Positions 1 to 6,344 of a DNA stretch of 8,087 bases are shown in pieces. Location: NCBI GenBank assembly GCA_002405525.1, contig DHLY01000165.1:1-8087 (forward strand), written 5' to 3'. Numbering within the stretch: position 1 is the first letter of the stretch; each line of letters begins with the position of its first letter. The DNA is from Proteobacteria bacterium UBA4656. Its GTDB lineage: Bacteria > Pseudomonadota > Gammaproteobacteria > Xanthomonadales > Ahniellaceae. A model generated the notes under the pieces. It saw nothing but the letters and a program-made list of their open reading frames with translations. It was not told where the DNA came from and did not search any database. Made by a program: the position numbers and the translations under genes.

Positions 1-2403
1 CGTGTAGCGCAGCAGCGCGCCGTCGGCCGCCACCGTGCCGTTCGCCGGCTGGGTGAACGAGGCCACCGACAACTGCGCAGGCGTGTTGTCGACGTCGGTG
101 TCGTTGGCCAGCACGTTGACCGAGATCGCGGCGTCCTCGGCGGTGGTCGCCGTGTCGGCCACGCCCACCGGCGCGTCGTTCACCGCGGTGATCGTCAGGC
201 TGAAGGTCGCCACGTTCGACACCGCCATCGCCGAATCGGTCGCCGTGAAGGTGAACGAGTCGGTACCGAAGTAGTTCGCGTTCGGGGTGTAGGTGTAGTT
301 CGGCGCCGTGCCCGACAGCGTGCCGTTGGTCGGACCGCTGACGATCTGGTAGGTCAACGTGTCACCCACGTCCACGTCCGCGGCCACCACCGTCGCCGCC
401 GCCGCAGTGTCCTCGTTGGTCGTCGCCGAGCCGTTGCTGGCCACCGGCGCGTCGTTCACCGCGGTGACATTGATCACCAGGGTGCGCGGCGCGGAAGTGT
501 TGACGTTCGGCGCGGTGCCGTTGCCGCTGTCGATCGCGCGCACCTCGAAGGTGGCGGTGCCGTTGGCGTTCGGCGCGGAGCGGTAGGTCAGGGTGCCGTT
601 GTTCGCCACCCCGGGCGCGGTGGTGAACGCCAGCGTGCCGGCGATCTGGGTCACGGTGTACTGGACCAGGGTCTGGCTGTTCTCGTCGGTCGCGGTGTTC
701 GGACCCGGCTGGAAGGCCGTCGCCCAGTTCGGCACCGACTGCGCGCCGGCGTCCTCGGCCACGGTTTGCGCTGCGCCGCCGGTGAAGATCGGGGCGTCAT
801 TGACCCGGGTGACAAAGTCCACGCGGAAGGTCTGCGTGGTCTGGCCCCCCTGCGAATCGACCACGGTCACGTTGAACTCCGTGAAGTCCGGGTTGACGAT
901 GTCGCTGTTCTGGTCGGCCGCCGTGGTGAAGCTGATCGTGCGCGCGTAGGTCACGCTGAGGCCCTGCGGCGTGACCTGCACGTTGGCGTTCGGGAACAAC
1001 GACTGATTGCCGGTGGTCGCCACGATGTTGACCGGGTCACCCTCGACGTCGGTCACCGTGATGGCCAGCGGGCCAGTGGTCGAGTCCTCGAGTACCGAGG
1101 CGATGTTCGACGGAAAGACGGTGAAGGTCGGGGGGTCGTTGACCGGAGTAATGGTGAACGTCACCAGGCCGACGTCGGTCTGCGGATCCGCGACCCCGTT
1201 CGTGGTCCCGTTGTCGCTGACGGTGTACTCGAAGCTAGCCGCGCCGTTGAAGTCCAGGGTCGGCGCGAAGGTGATATTGCCTCCTGACAGGCTCACGGTG
1301 CCGCCAACCGGGTTGCCGACCGCGGTCACCGTCAGCGTCTGGCCGGCTTCGTCAGCCCCACCGCCGCGCGAATCGTTGGACACCAGGCTGGACGCCAAAA
1401 TGATGCGGTCGCCCGAGTCCTCGCCGATCGAGGACAGCGCGTCGTCCACGGCCACCGGCTCGTCGTTCACCGCCGTCACCGTCACCGTCACCGTGCCGGT
1501 GTCCGTGCCGCCGTTGCCGTCGCTCACCGTGTAGTCGAACGTGTCCGTGCCGTTGAAGTTCGCGTCCGGCGTGTACGTCAGCACGCCCGCCACCACCGAC
1601 GTCGTGCCGTTCGCCGGGTCCGTCGCCGCCGTCACCGTCAGCGTATCGTTCTCCACGTCGGTGTCGTTCGCCGCCGCATTGATCGTCGTCGCCAGCGCAT
1701 CTTCCAGCACCGTCGCCGCGTCATCCACCGCGATCGGCGCGTCGTTCACCGCCGTCACCGTGATCGTGAACGTGTCGGTGTAGCTGTCGTCGCCGCCGTT
1801 CGCCGTGCCGCCGTTGTCGCTCAGCGTCACCGTCACCGTCGCCGAGCCCGACGCGTTGCCCGCAGGCGTGAACGTCAGCTCGCCCGTGCCCTGGTTGATC
1901 GCCGGCGCCGCGCTGAACAGACCCGCGTTGTCGTTGCTCACCGACAGCGTCAGCACCTGCCCGCTCTCGTCGGCCGGACCCGCAGACTCACCCGCATAGA
2001 AGCCCGCCACCGACGCCGCGCCCGAGTCCTCGGCCACCGTCTGGTTCGCCAGGTTGTTGAACACCGGCTCGTCGTTCACCGCAGTAATGGTGAAAGTCAC
2101 CGCGCCCGTATCGCCGAGCGGATCCAGCACGCCGTTCGTCTGGCCGTTGTCGGTGATGGTGTAGGTGAACTGCGCTGCGCCATTGAAGTCGGCGCTCGGC
2201 GTGAACTCTATGTTGGCTCCGTTGAGTGCCACGCTGCCGCCAACGGCACCACCGACGGCAGTAAGGCTGAAGGTCTGGTAGCCCGACTCAAACGGCCCAG
2301 CGTTGTCATCCGCGGTCAAATCCGCGACCGGAACCGTGAACGTGGGCGCATCTTCCAGCACATTCGGCACCGTGTCGTCCACAGCCTCCGGCGCATCGTT
2401 GAC
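1..2403 (-). repeat. Tandem protein modules with VND(A/E/P)P linkers
   Basis: Eight linkers lie at 2389..2403, 2065..2079, 1735..1749, 1456..1470, 1129..1143, 790..804, 445..459 and 169..183. Spacing is 108, 110, 93, 109, 113, 115 and 92 residues. By eye there are three classes. Class A is about 92-93 residues (from residues 371, 801 and the incomplete one from 893). Class B is about 108-109 residues (from 153 and 464), sharing VGG-V-L-G-NI-F-P, DFNGAA and NGV-DP. Class C is about 110-115 residues and more divergent (from 261, 573 and 686; the 573 module is the least typical). The order is B-C-A-B-C-C-A-A. The assignment is visual, not a computed alignment. Confidence 0.85.
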
Positions 2404-2859
2404 CTCCGGCACCAGGATGCTCGACAGGCGCACGGGATCTGCGGCGCCGACCAGATTGAAGGTGACCACCACGTCCGCGTTGCTGTTGTCGCGCCGCGTG
2501 TTGCGGTTGGCGGCGGGCGAGATGGTGGTGGTGCGGGTGAAAATTCCCGGCGGACCCTCGGACCAGGCGCCAAGGACGATGTTCGCGTTGGGGATGACGG
2601 TCTGGCTGCCGGACGTCACGGCCAGCACCGGCGGGGTGCCGGCAGTACCGGACACGACAAGGTCGGGCGAGAGCACGATCGTGCCGTCTTCCAGCACGGT
2701 GCCGTTCGCCTGCGGGCTGGTAATCCAGCTTTGCGCCTCCGCGCTCGCGGACCCGAGAATGAACAGCAACAGCGCCAGCAGGGGCGCCCAGGGACTGGTC
2801 CAGGCATCCGGGGGCGTGTTCCCGGTACCGTTCCGCGTGCGCGGCGTGCGAATGCTCAT
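1..2859 (-). CDS. Large secreted tandem cadherin/Ig-like repeat protein, C-terminus outside window
   Basis: The frame is open for 953 codons and runs off the left edge. The ATG at 2859..2857 is supported by a GGAG seven bases upstream and by an in-frame TGA immediately before it (2865..2863), so the start cannot lie further upstream. Residues 1-24 are polar/basic, 25-40 form a hydrophobic core (APLLALLLLFILGSASA), and AEA|Q at 40-43 fits a Sec signal-peptidase I site. Residues 43-152 form a unique N-terminal segment. From 153 onward, VND(A/E/P)P linkers recur at residues 153, 261, 371, 464, 573, 686, 801 and 893, followed by motifs such as ED near the module start, YTP-N-NGT/FNG in the middle and TVTVTA at the end. 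This is the architecture of tandem-95/Big_9/cadherin-like modules found in giant surface adhesins, which often bind calcium. Surface or extracellular location is an inference; anchor or secretion domains would be in the missing part. The exact substrate or partner is unknown. Confidence 0.88.
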   Translation of the reverse strand, partial: MSIRTPRTRNGTGNTPPDAWTSPWAPLLALLLFILGSASAEAQSWITSPQANGTVLEDGTIVLSPDLVVSGTAGTPPVLAVTSGSQTVIPNANIVLGAWSEGPPGIFTRTTTISPAANRNTRRDNSNADVVVTFNLVGAADPVRLSSILVPEVNDAPEAVDDTVPNVLEDAPTFTVPVADLTADDNAGPFESGYQTFSLTAVGGAVGGSVALNGANIEFTPSADFNGAAQFTYTITDNGQTNGVLDPLGDTGAVTFTITAVNDEPVFNNLANQTVAEDSGAASVAGFYAGESAGPADESGQVLTLSVSNDNAGLFSAAPAINQGTGELTFTPAGNASGSATVTVTLSDNGGTANGGDDSYTDTFTITVTAVNDAPIAVDDAATVLEDALATTINAAANDTDVENDTLTVTAATDPANGTTSVVAGVLTYTPDANFNGTDTFDYTVSDGNGGTDTGTVTVTVTAVNDEPVAVDDALSSIGEDSGDRIILASSLVSNDSRGGGADEAGQTLTVTAVGNPVGGTVSLSGGNITFAPTLDFNGAASFEYTVSDNGTTNGVADPQTDVGLVTFTITPVNDPPTFTVFPSNIASVLEDSTTGPLAITVTDVEGDPVNIVATTGNQSLFPNANVQVTPQGLSVTYARTISFTTAADQNSDIVNPDFTEFNVTVVDSQGGQTTQTFRVDFVTRVNDAPIFTGGAAQTVAEDAGAQSVPNWATAFQPGPNTATDENSQTLVQYTVTQIAGTLAFTTAPGVANNGTLTYRSAPNANGTATFEVRAIDSGNGTAPNVNTSAPRTLVINVTAVNDAPVASNGSATTNEDTAAAATVVAADVDVGDTLTYQIVSGPTNGTLSGTAPNYTYTPNANYFGTDSFTFTATDSAMAVSNVATFSLTITAVNDAPVGVADTATTAEDAAISVNVLANDTDVDNTPAQLSVASFTQPANGTVAADGALLRYT
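1474..1494 (-). repeat. Hexanucleotide tandem repeat encoding (Thr-Val)n
   Basis: CGTCAC is repeated 3.5 times on the plus strand. On the coding strand this gives alternating ACG and GTG codons for a TVTVTVT strand just before a VNDEP linker. Because the unit is six bases, slippage would add or remove a Thr-Val pair without shifting the frame. Confidence 0.7.
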
Positions 2860-3074
2860 GCTTCAACTCCGTCTGCGATGGTCCCCGCGCGCTGGCGGGG
2901 GCGATTCAAGCGCCCGGCGGCGTGGCCGACCCGGACTCACGGCCCGGCGCCCCCCCCTGAGCGCACCCCAAGAACAACTGTCCCGGCATCATTGGAACGG
3001 ACCCCGGCCAGGCTCCGGTTGCAAATCCGATGCCTCCCGGCCAGCGGCGCCGGCCGTTCGACGGAGATGGTGTG

Positions 3075-3095
3075 CGGGAGTGGCGGAAACTCCCG
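3075..3095. promoter_or_regulatory. Inverted repeat CGGGAGT-N7-ACTCCCG
   Basis: Perfect 7-bp arms (3075..3081 and 3089..3095) flank a 7-base spacer, 216-236 bp upstream of the repeat-protein start. It could be a dimeric repressor/activator site or, if transcribed, a leader hairpin. No matching regulator is identified. Confidence 0.35.
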
Positions 3096-3239
3096 TGCGG
3101 AACGCGGTTCGGTGTCCAAAGCGTGATCGACATCGCGAATCATGCTGTGCTGCAACGAGCCAGCCGACGGCCGGTTGACACTCGCGTGATGATGTACCGA
3201 CAGTGCGACGGAAATACGTCGCAAGGCCGGAGAGCGGGC

Positions 3240-3268
3240 GTGACGACCAGGGGCCACGCCCCGGTCAC
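3240..3268 (-). terminator. Weak hairpin after the hydrolase gene
   Basis: Starting 12 bases past the hydrolase stop, GTGAC..GGGGC pairs with GCCCC.GTCAC with internal bulges and a CAC loop. No T-tract follows on the minus strand, so this is at best a non-canonical terminator or a 3'-end stabilising structure. Confidence 0.25.
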
Positions 3269-3279
3269 GCGGGCGCCGT

Positions 3280-5133
3280 TCAGCGCCCTGGTTGCTCGCT
3301 CACGCCAGACACGGCCAGCCCGGGCGACAGGCCGCCGAGGGGCCCGGTCGGCAGCGGCTGACGGCCGGTCACCGCCGCCCAGGCCAGGTCCAGCGCCTCG
3401 TGGGCGTAGGGCATGAGGGGCAGCATGCGGCCGGCGAAGGCCGGCAGGCCGAGGAAGGCGTCGAAGTGCTGCACGCGGGGGATTTCCCAGTAGCGCAGTT
3501 CGCCGTCGTAGGCGGCGGCTTCGACCCCGCGCACCCAGGCGCGGCCGGCGAAGGCGGCGGGCACGAGGCCATCATCGGCGCCGTGCAGCACCAGTACGCG
3601 AGGGGCGAGCGGCTGTCCCGTCGCAAGCGTCGCGGCGATGCTGGCGTCCAGCGCCGCCCCGGCGCCACCGTCGGCGGTCTGGGCGCGCAGACGGCGCACA
3701 CAGTCGAGCGAAGCGAAAACGGGATCGCCGGCGCCGTCGAGCATGCTGCGCACGGCGATGCCAAGCCCCGGCGCGATGCCGTTGCCGTCGGCCCACCAGG
3801 ACGCGCGCTCGGCCGCAGTGGCCGCGCGCGGCGCGCCGGCGGCGTCCAGCAGGTGGAGGCGGAAGCCGCAGACCGGTTCGGCGAACGATGCGCGCGCATA
3901 CGCCTGGCTGTAGGTCGCGATCAGCGAACGCCACAGGTCGAGTCCGCTGTGGAAGGCGGCCAGCGCCAGGGGAGCGTCCTCCCAACCGGTGGCGCGCAGG
4001 CGATGGCGCGCCTCGCGGGCCTGGGCGACGGGATGGTCGGCATCGAGCAGGCCGGCGGCGTGCAGGCTGGCGCAGCGCGCGAGCGCGGCAGCGCGCTGCG
4101 CGTCGGGCGGCAGCACGCCGGGTGCGCCGCCGAAGTCCGGGTCGGCGAACAGACAGGGCTGGTAGAGGGCCGCGTCCAGCGCGTAGTCGAACAGGTGGCG
4201 GCCACCGGGCAGCGTGAGGTTGGGCGCGGCGGCGACCACGGCGTCGACGGCCTGCGCGCCCTCGATTTCCGCCGCGCGCAGCACCGCGCCGCCGCCGTTC
4301 GACAGGCCGGCGGCGATGATGCGCGTGTTGTCCGGGGTGAACGGGGCGAGGTTTGGGAAGGCCTCGTCCAGCGCGCGCAGGCCGAAGCGCATGGCCTGCA
4401 GCACGTGGCGGCCCCAGTCGGCTTCCGGATTGGCCTGCGAATGCGCATGCGCGAAGGCGATGCGGTGAGCTTCGTCGGGCCGGCGGCCGGGCGGCACGAA
4501 GACCAGGTCGCCCTCGGCGCCGCGCGTGCCGTCGAGCCGCACGCCGGTGCCGCTGTCGGCGTCGAACAGGTCGGTGCCGAGACCCTTGTCGGTGTAGACG
4601 ATGGCGCAGCCGCGCGGCAGCGCCCACGAGCCGATGAAGCCGATCGTGCCGTAGACGCCGCGCGAGCCGGACACGGGCGCGACCACGAGGCAGCGCGCCT
4701 TGCGGTCGAAGGTGTCGGGCACCTGCGCGAGCATCCGGTGGCGCGCGAGTCCGTCGGGCGGGGTGGCGAAGGTGGAGAACTCGCGGCCCTCGACGCGCGC
4801 GGCGCTGCCGTACACGCGGCCGAATCCGCCCTCGGGCCGCAGGTCGACGATGCCGCGCCAGTTGGTCCAGATCGCGCGCCGCCGCAGTTCCGCCGCCGTC
4901 GGCGCGATCGGGTCGGCGAACGGCGGCGCGGCGCCGCGCAAGCCCTCGAGGCCGAGCCCCGCGGTGAGCAGGTCGTCGGCGCCCTGGTGCGTGGTAACGC
5001 GGATCTCGCGGTCGAATTCGTCGGCCATGGGTCGCAGGTCGGCGCGGAGGGCGCAGCCGCCCAGAAACACTAGCGAAAAACAGGCCAGCAGGGCGCGCAT
5101 GGGTTTCGGGACGGGCTCCGGTTCTTCGACCAT
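3280..5133 (-). CDS. D-(-)-3-hydroxybutyrate oligomer hydrolase family, putative lipoprotein
   Basis: Predicted to hydrolyse 3-hydroxybutyrate dimers and oligomers to monomer (EC 3.1.1.22 family), a late step in PHB breakdown. Numbered from the 5133 start (617 aa): GSRGVYGTIG at 156-165, RGCAIVYTDKGLGTDLFD at 174-191, AHAHSQANPEADWG at 228-241, the nucleophile motif GLSNGGGA at 276-283 (Ser278), a probable acid in HGADDG at 517-522 and a probable catalytic His in VQHFDAF at 554-560 (His556). These match the family I know from Ralstonia/Cupriavidus PhaY-type enzymes, which are around 700 residues, so this one is somewhat short. A second ATG at 5100 gives MRALLACF... with a short hydrophobic stretch and a lipobox-like LGGC (Cys27), a much better signal peptide than the acidic 11-residue extension; I prefer 5100. 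Neither start has a good ribosome site. The gene is divergent from a response regulator. Membrane-anchored periplasmic or surface location is inferred. Confidence 0.88.
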   Translation of the reverse strand: MVEEPEPVPKPMRALLACFSLVFLGGCALRADLRPMADEFDREIRVTTHQGADDLLTAGLGLEGLRGAAPPFADPIAPTAAELRRRAIWTNWRGIVDLRPEGGFGRVYGSAARVEGREFSTFATPPDGLARHRMLAQVPDTFDRKARCLVVAPVSGSRGVYGTIGFIGSWALPRGCAIVYTDKGLGTDLFDADSGTGVRLDGTRGAEGDLVFVPPGRRPDEAHRIAFAHAHSQANPEADWGRHVLQAMRFGLRALDEAFPNLAPFTPDNTRIIAAGLSNGGGAVLRAAEIEGAQAVDAVVAAAPNLTLPGGRHLFDYALDAALYQPCLFADPDFGGAPGVLPPDAQRAAALARCASLHAAGLLDADHPVAQAREARHRLRATGWEDAPLALAAFHSGLDLWRSLIATYSQAYARASFAEPVCGFRLHLLDAAGAPRAATAAERASWWADGNGIAPGLGIAVRSMLDGAGDPVFASLDCVRRLRAQTADGGAGAALDASIAATLATGQPLAPRVLVLHGADDGLVPAAFAGRAWVRGVEAAAYDGELRYWEIPRVQHFDAFLGLPAFAGRMLPLMPYAHEALDLAWAAVTGRQPLPTGPLGGLSPGLAVSGVSEQPGR

Positions 5134-5233
5134 GCTGGCTGGCGTCGCGCCCCGGCGCCAGTGGACGTCCGTCCGATCGCCTGCCGTCGTGGAACCCGCT
5201 TCGGCGACAACCGCCGGGCGTTACGATGCACAG
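5134..5233. promoter_or_regulatory. Shared divergent promoter region, hydrolase / response regulator
   Basis: The interval between two divergent genes must hold both promoters (133 bp if the hydrolase starts at 5100). It contains an inverted repeat CTGGCG-N11-CGCCAG at 5139..5144 and 5156..5161, whose spacing would suit a dimeric regulator. On plus, TACGAT at 5222..5227 resembles a -10 element and would place transcription start about at the GTG of the regulator; the -35 match (TTCGGC, 5200..5205) is poor. These are visual matches only. Confidence 0.4.
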
Positions 5234-5899
5234 GTGACCCGGATCGTGATCGCCGACGACCACCCGCTGTTCCGCCGCGCGCTGGTGCAGGCGGTGCGCG
5301 AGATCGTGCCGGGCGCAACGCTGGCCGAAGCGGCCGACCTCGATGCCGCGCGCGCCGACCTTGCCGCGCAACCGGACACCGACCTGCTGCTGCTCGACCT
5401 GCACATGCCCGGCAGCCACGGGCTGGTGGGACTCGCCGCGGTGCGCGCGGAATTCCCGGCGGTGGCGGTGGCGATGGTCTCGGCCCACGACGACCCGGGC
5501 ACCATCCGCCGCGCCATCGACCACGGCGCGGCGGGCTTCATTTCCAAGAGCGCCGATCTCGAGGAACTCAAGCGCGCCATCGCCTGCGTGCTCGACTGTC
5601 GTACCTATGTGCCGCCGGCGCGCGCCGACCGTCTGCCCGCCCACGGTCCGCCGGGCGACCGCGAACTAGCCGTGCGGCTGGCGAGCCTGACGCCGCAGCA
5701 GTTCCGCGTCCTGGCCCTGGTCGCCGAGGGCCGGCTCAACAAGCAGATCGCCGACGCCTTGGGCGTGCAGGAGCGCACGGTCAAGGCGCACCTGACGTCG
5801 ATCTTCGAGCGCCTCGGGGTGCGCAACCGCACGCAGGCCGGCGTGATGCTACGTTCGCTGGCGCTGAACGACCCGGCACAGGCCGAGGTCGAGGGCTGA
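5234..5899 (+). CDS. NarL/FixJ-family response regulator (REC + LuxR-type HTH)
   Basis: A 221-residue two-domain transcription factor. The receiver domain spans about 2-120: acidic pair Asp8-Asp9 in IVIADDHPLF, phospho-acceptor Asp55 in LLLLDLHMPG, switch Ser83 in MVSAHDD, and conserved Lys105 in GFISKSADLEELKRAI. The LuxR-type helix-turn-helix spans about 150-210: LTPQQFRVL at 152-160, then GRLNKQIADALGVQERTVKAH with the recognition helix around 177-190. All key phosphorylation residues are present, so it should be regulated by a histidine kinase, but none is encoded here. The frame is open far upstream; GTG at 5234 was chosen because it gives the standard start TRIVIADDHPLF and no in-frame ATG lies close by. 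There is no Shine-Dalgarno before it. Divergent orientation suggests control of the hydrolase and of itself; this is inference. Confidence 0.94.
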   Translation: MTRIVIADDHPLFRRALVQAVREIVPGATLAEAADLDAARADLAAQPDTDLLLLDLHMPGSHGLVGLAAVRAEFPAVAVAMVSAHDDPGTIRRAIDHGAAGFISKSADLEELKRAIACVLDCRTYVPPARADRLPAHGPPGDRELAVRLASLTPQQFRVLALVAEGRLNKQIADALGVQERTVKAHLTSIFERLGVRNRTQAGVMLRSLALNDPAQAEVEG

Positions 5900-6053
5900 C
5901 GTCGAGGCTCGCTGCGGCAGCGGTGACTGGCCCGCCTGAGCTCGGAAGCGCTTCGGCGGCGACCGCACGCCGCGATCGCGCGCAACCCGGGCCTCAGAGC
6001 GTGCGAATCATGCACTTGCGTGAATGACCCGCGCGCGAGCCATGCTTGAGTCT
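5900..6053. other. Short intergenic stretch between convergent regulator and rubredoxin genes
   Basis: No gene seen. It contains a perfect 10-bp palindrome GAAGCGCTTC at 5945..5954 and a small CGCTG/CAGCG hairpin right after the regulator stop. Neither is followed by a T-tract, so no classical terminator for the regulator is visible. Confidence 0.5.
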
Positions 6054-6087
6054 GCCTGAGAGGCTGTTTCTTCCCAGCCTCTCAGGC
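6054..6087 (-). terminator. 13-bp perfect hairpin overlapping the rubredoxin stop
   Basis: GCCTGAGAGGCTG (6054..6066) and CAGCCTCTCAGGC (6075..6087) are perfect complements around an 8-base loop. The right arm covers the last codons and the TGA of rubredoxin (stop 6082..6084). No U-run follows on either strand. The most likely role is as a transcript end or 3' stabiliser for rubredoxin, perhaps serving the convergent regulator as well. Confidence 0.6.
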
Positions 6088-6282
6088 CTCGACCATTTCG
6101 AAGTCGGACTTCGACACGCCGCAGTCCGGGCAGGTCCAAGTATCCGGGATGTCCTCCCAGCGGGTGCCGGGCGCGATGCCGTCGTTGGGCCAGCCCTCGG
6201 ATTCCTTGTAGAGGAACCCGCAGACCACGCACATGAAGATTCTCCAGGGGCGCCCGTCGGGGCCCGTGCTTGCAGTGCTCAT
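6082..6282 (-). CDS. Rubredoxin
   Basis: A 66-residue one-iron electron carrier of the cytoplasm. The Fe(Cys)4 ligands are Cys18 and Cys21 in CVVCGFLY and Cys51 and Cys54 in CPDCG. The intervening [20 protein letters not shown] (36-55) is the classic rubredoxin core with its conserved aromatic residues. The first 15 residues are a polar extension before the usual start of the fold; similar extensions occur in proteobacterial rubredoxins. The next internal Met (Met17) directly precedes the first ligand and cannot be the start, so 6282 is kept although the ribosome site is weak. The gene is divergent from thiE. Its redox partner is not encoded here. Confidence 0.96.
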   Translation of the reverse strand: MSTASTGPDGRPWRIFMCVVCGFLYKESEGWPNDGIAPGTRWEDIPDTWTCPDCGVSKSDFEMVEA

Positions 6283-6344
6283 GGAAGTTCTCGAGGCAAG
6301 AGCGTCGAGGGTATTCTGGCAGGCCCGGACCGAGCGGCCAAACG
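6283..6344. promoter_or_regulatory. 62-bp divergent promoter interval, rubredoxin / thiE
   Basis: It must carry both promoters or very short leaders. TATTCT at 6312..6317 on plus, or the complementary AGAATA on minus, is the only A/T-rich hexamer and could be a -10 for either gene. The interval is too short for a TPP riboswitch ahead of thiE, and none is seen. Confidence 0.35.

Larger units (their letters stand above)
2860..3279. other. 420-bp gene-free interval upstream of the repeat protein
   Basis: This lies between the repeat-protein start and the hydrolase stop, both on minus, so it should contain the 5' leader and promoter of the repeat protein and the 3' end of the hydrolase transcript. 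I see no convincing sigma-70 pair on the minus strand and no riboswitch I can name. It does contain a GGAG ribosome site at 2867..2870 (minus), a run of eight C at 2950..2957, an inverted repeat at 3075..3095 and an imperfect hairpin at 3240..3268. A TTGACA on the plus strand at 3175..3180 has no good -10 partner and no plus-strand gene after it. Open frames across the interval have no recognisable protein character. Confidence 0.7.

Noticed and set aside
766..1287. A plus-strand frame of 173 codons opposite the repeat protein
   Set aside because: Charged, featureless shadow of the minus-strand repeats.
1..2403. CRISPR array or DNA-level satellite
   Set aside because: The periodicity is at protein level with diverged DNA and unequal unit lengths; there are no identical short repeats with unique spacers.
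2306..2866. A 186-codon minus frame with ATG at 2866
   Set aside because: It is the shifted frame of the repeat-protein start; the frame from 2859 gives a signal peptide and VND modules and stays open for over 950 codons.
3175..3203. TTGACA as a plus-strand promoter
   Set aside because: There is no suitable -10 at 16-18 bases and no plus-strand gene downstream.
2937..3257. A 106-codon minus frame inside the 420-bp interval
   Set aside because: No motif, biased Arg/Pro/Gly content and no clear ribosome site. A small gene cannot be fully excluded, but there is no positive support.
3292..5073. A 593-codon open frame on the plus strand opposite the hydrolase
   Set aside because: Composition is Arg/Gly/Ala/His-heavy with no recognisable motif, while the minus frame has clear catalytic motifs. 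Long antisense frames are expected in very GC-rich coding DNA.
3572..5644. A 690-codon open frame on minus crossing hydrolase and regulator
   Set aside because: It runs across two recognised genes and their intergenic gap and is extremely Arg/Ala-rich, typical of a wrong-frame translation.
6283..6344. TPP riboswitch before thiE
   Set aside because: The interval is only 62 bases and shows none of the conserved THI-box sequence.
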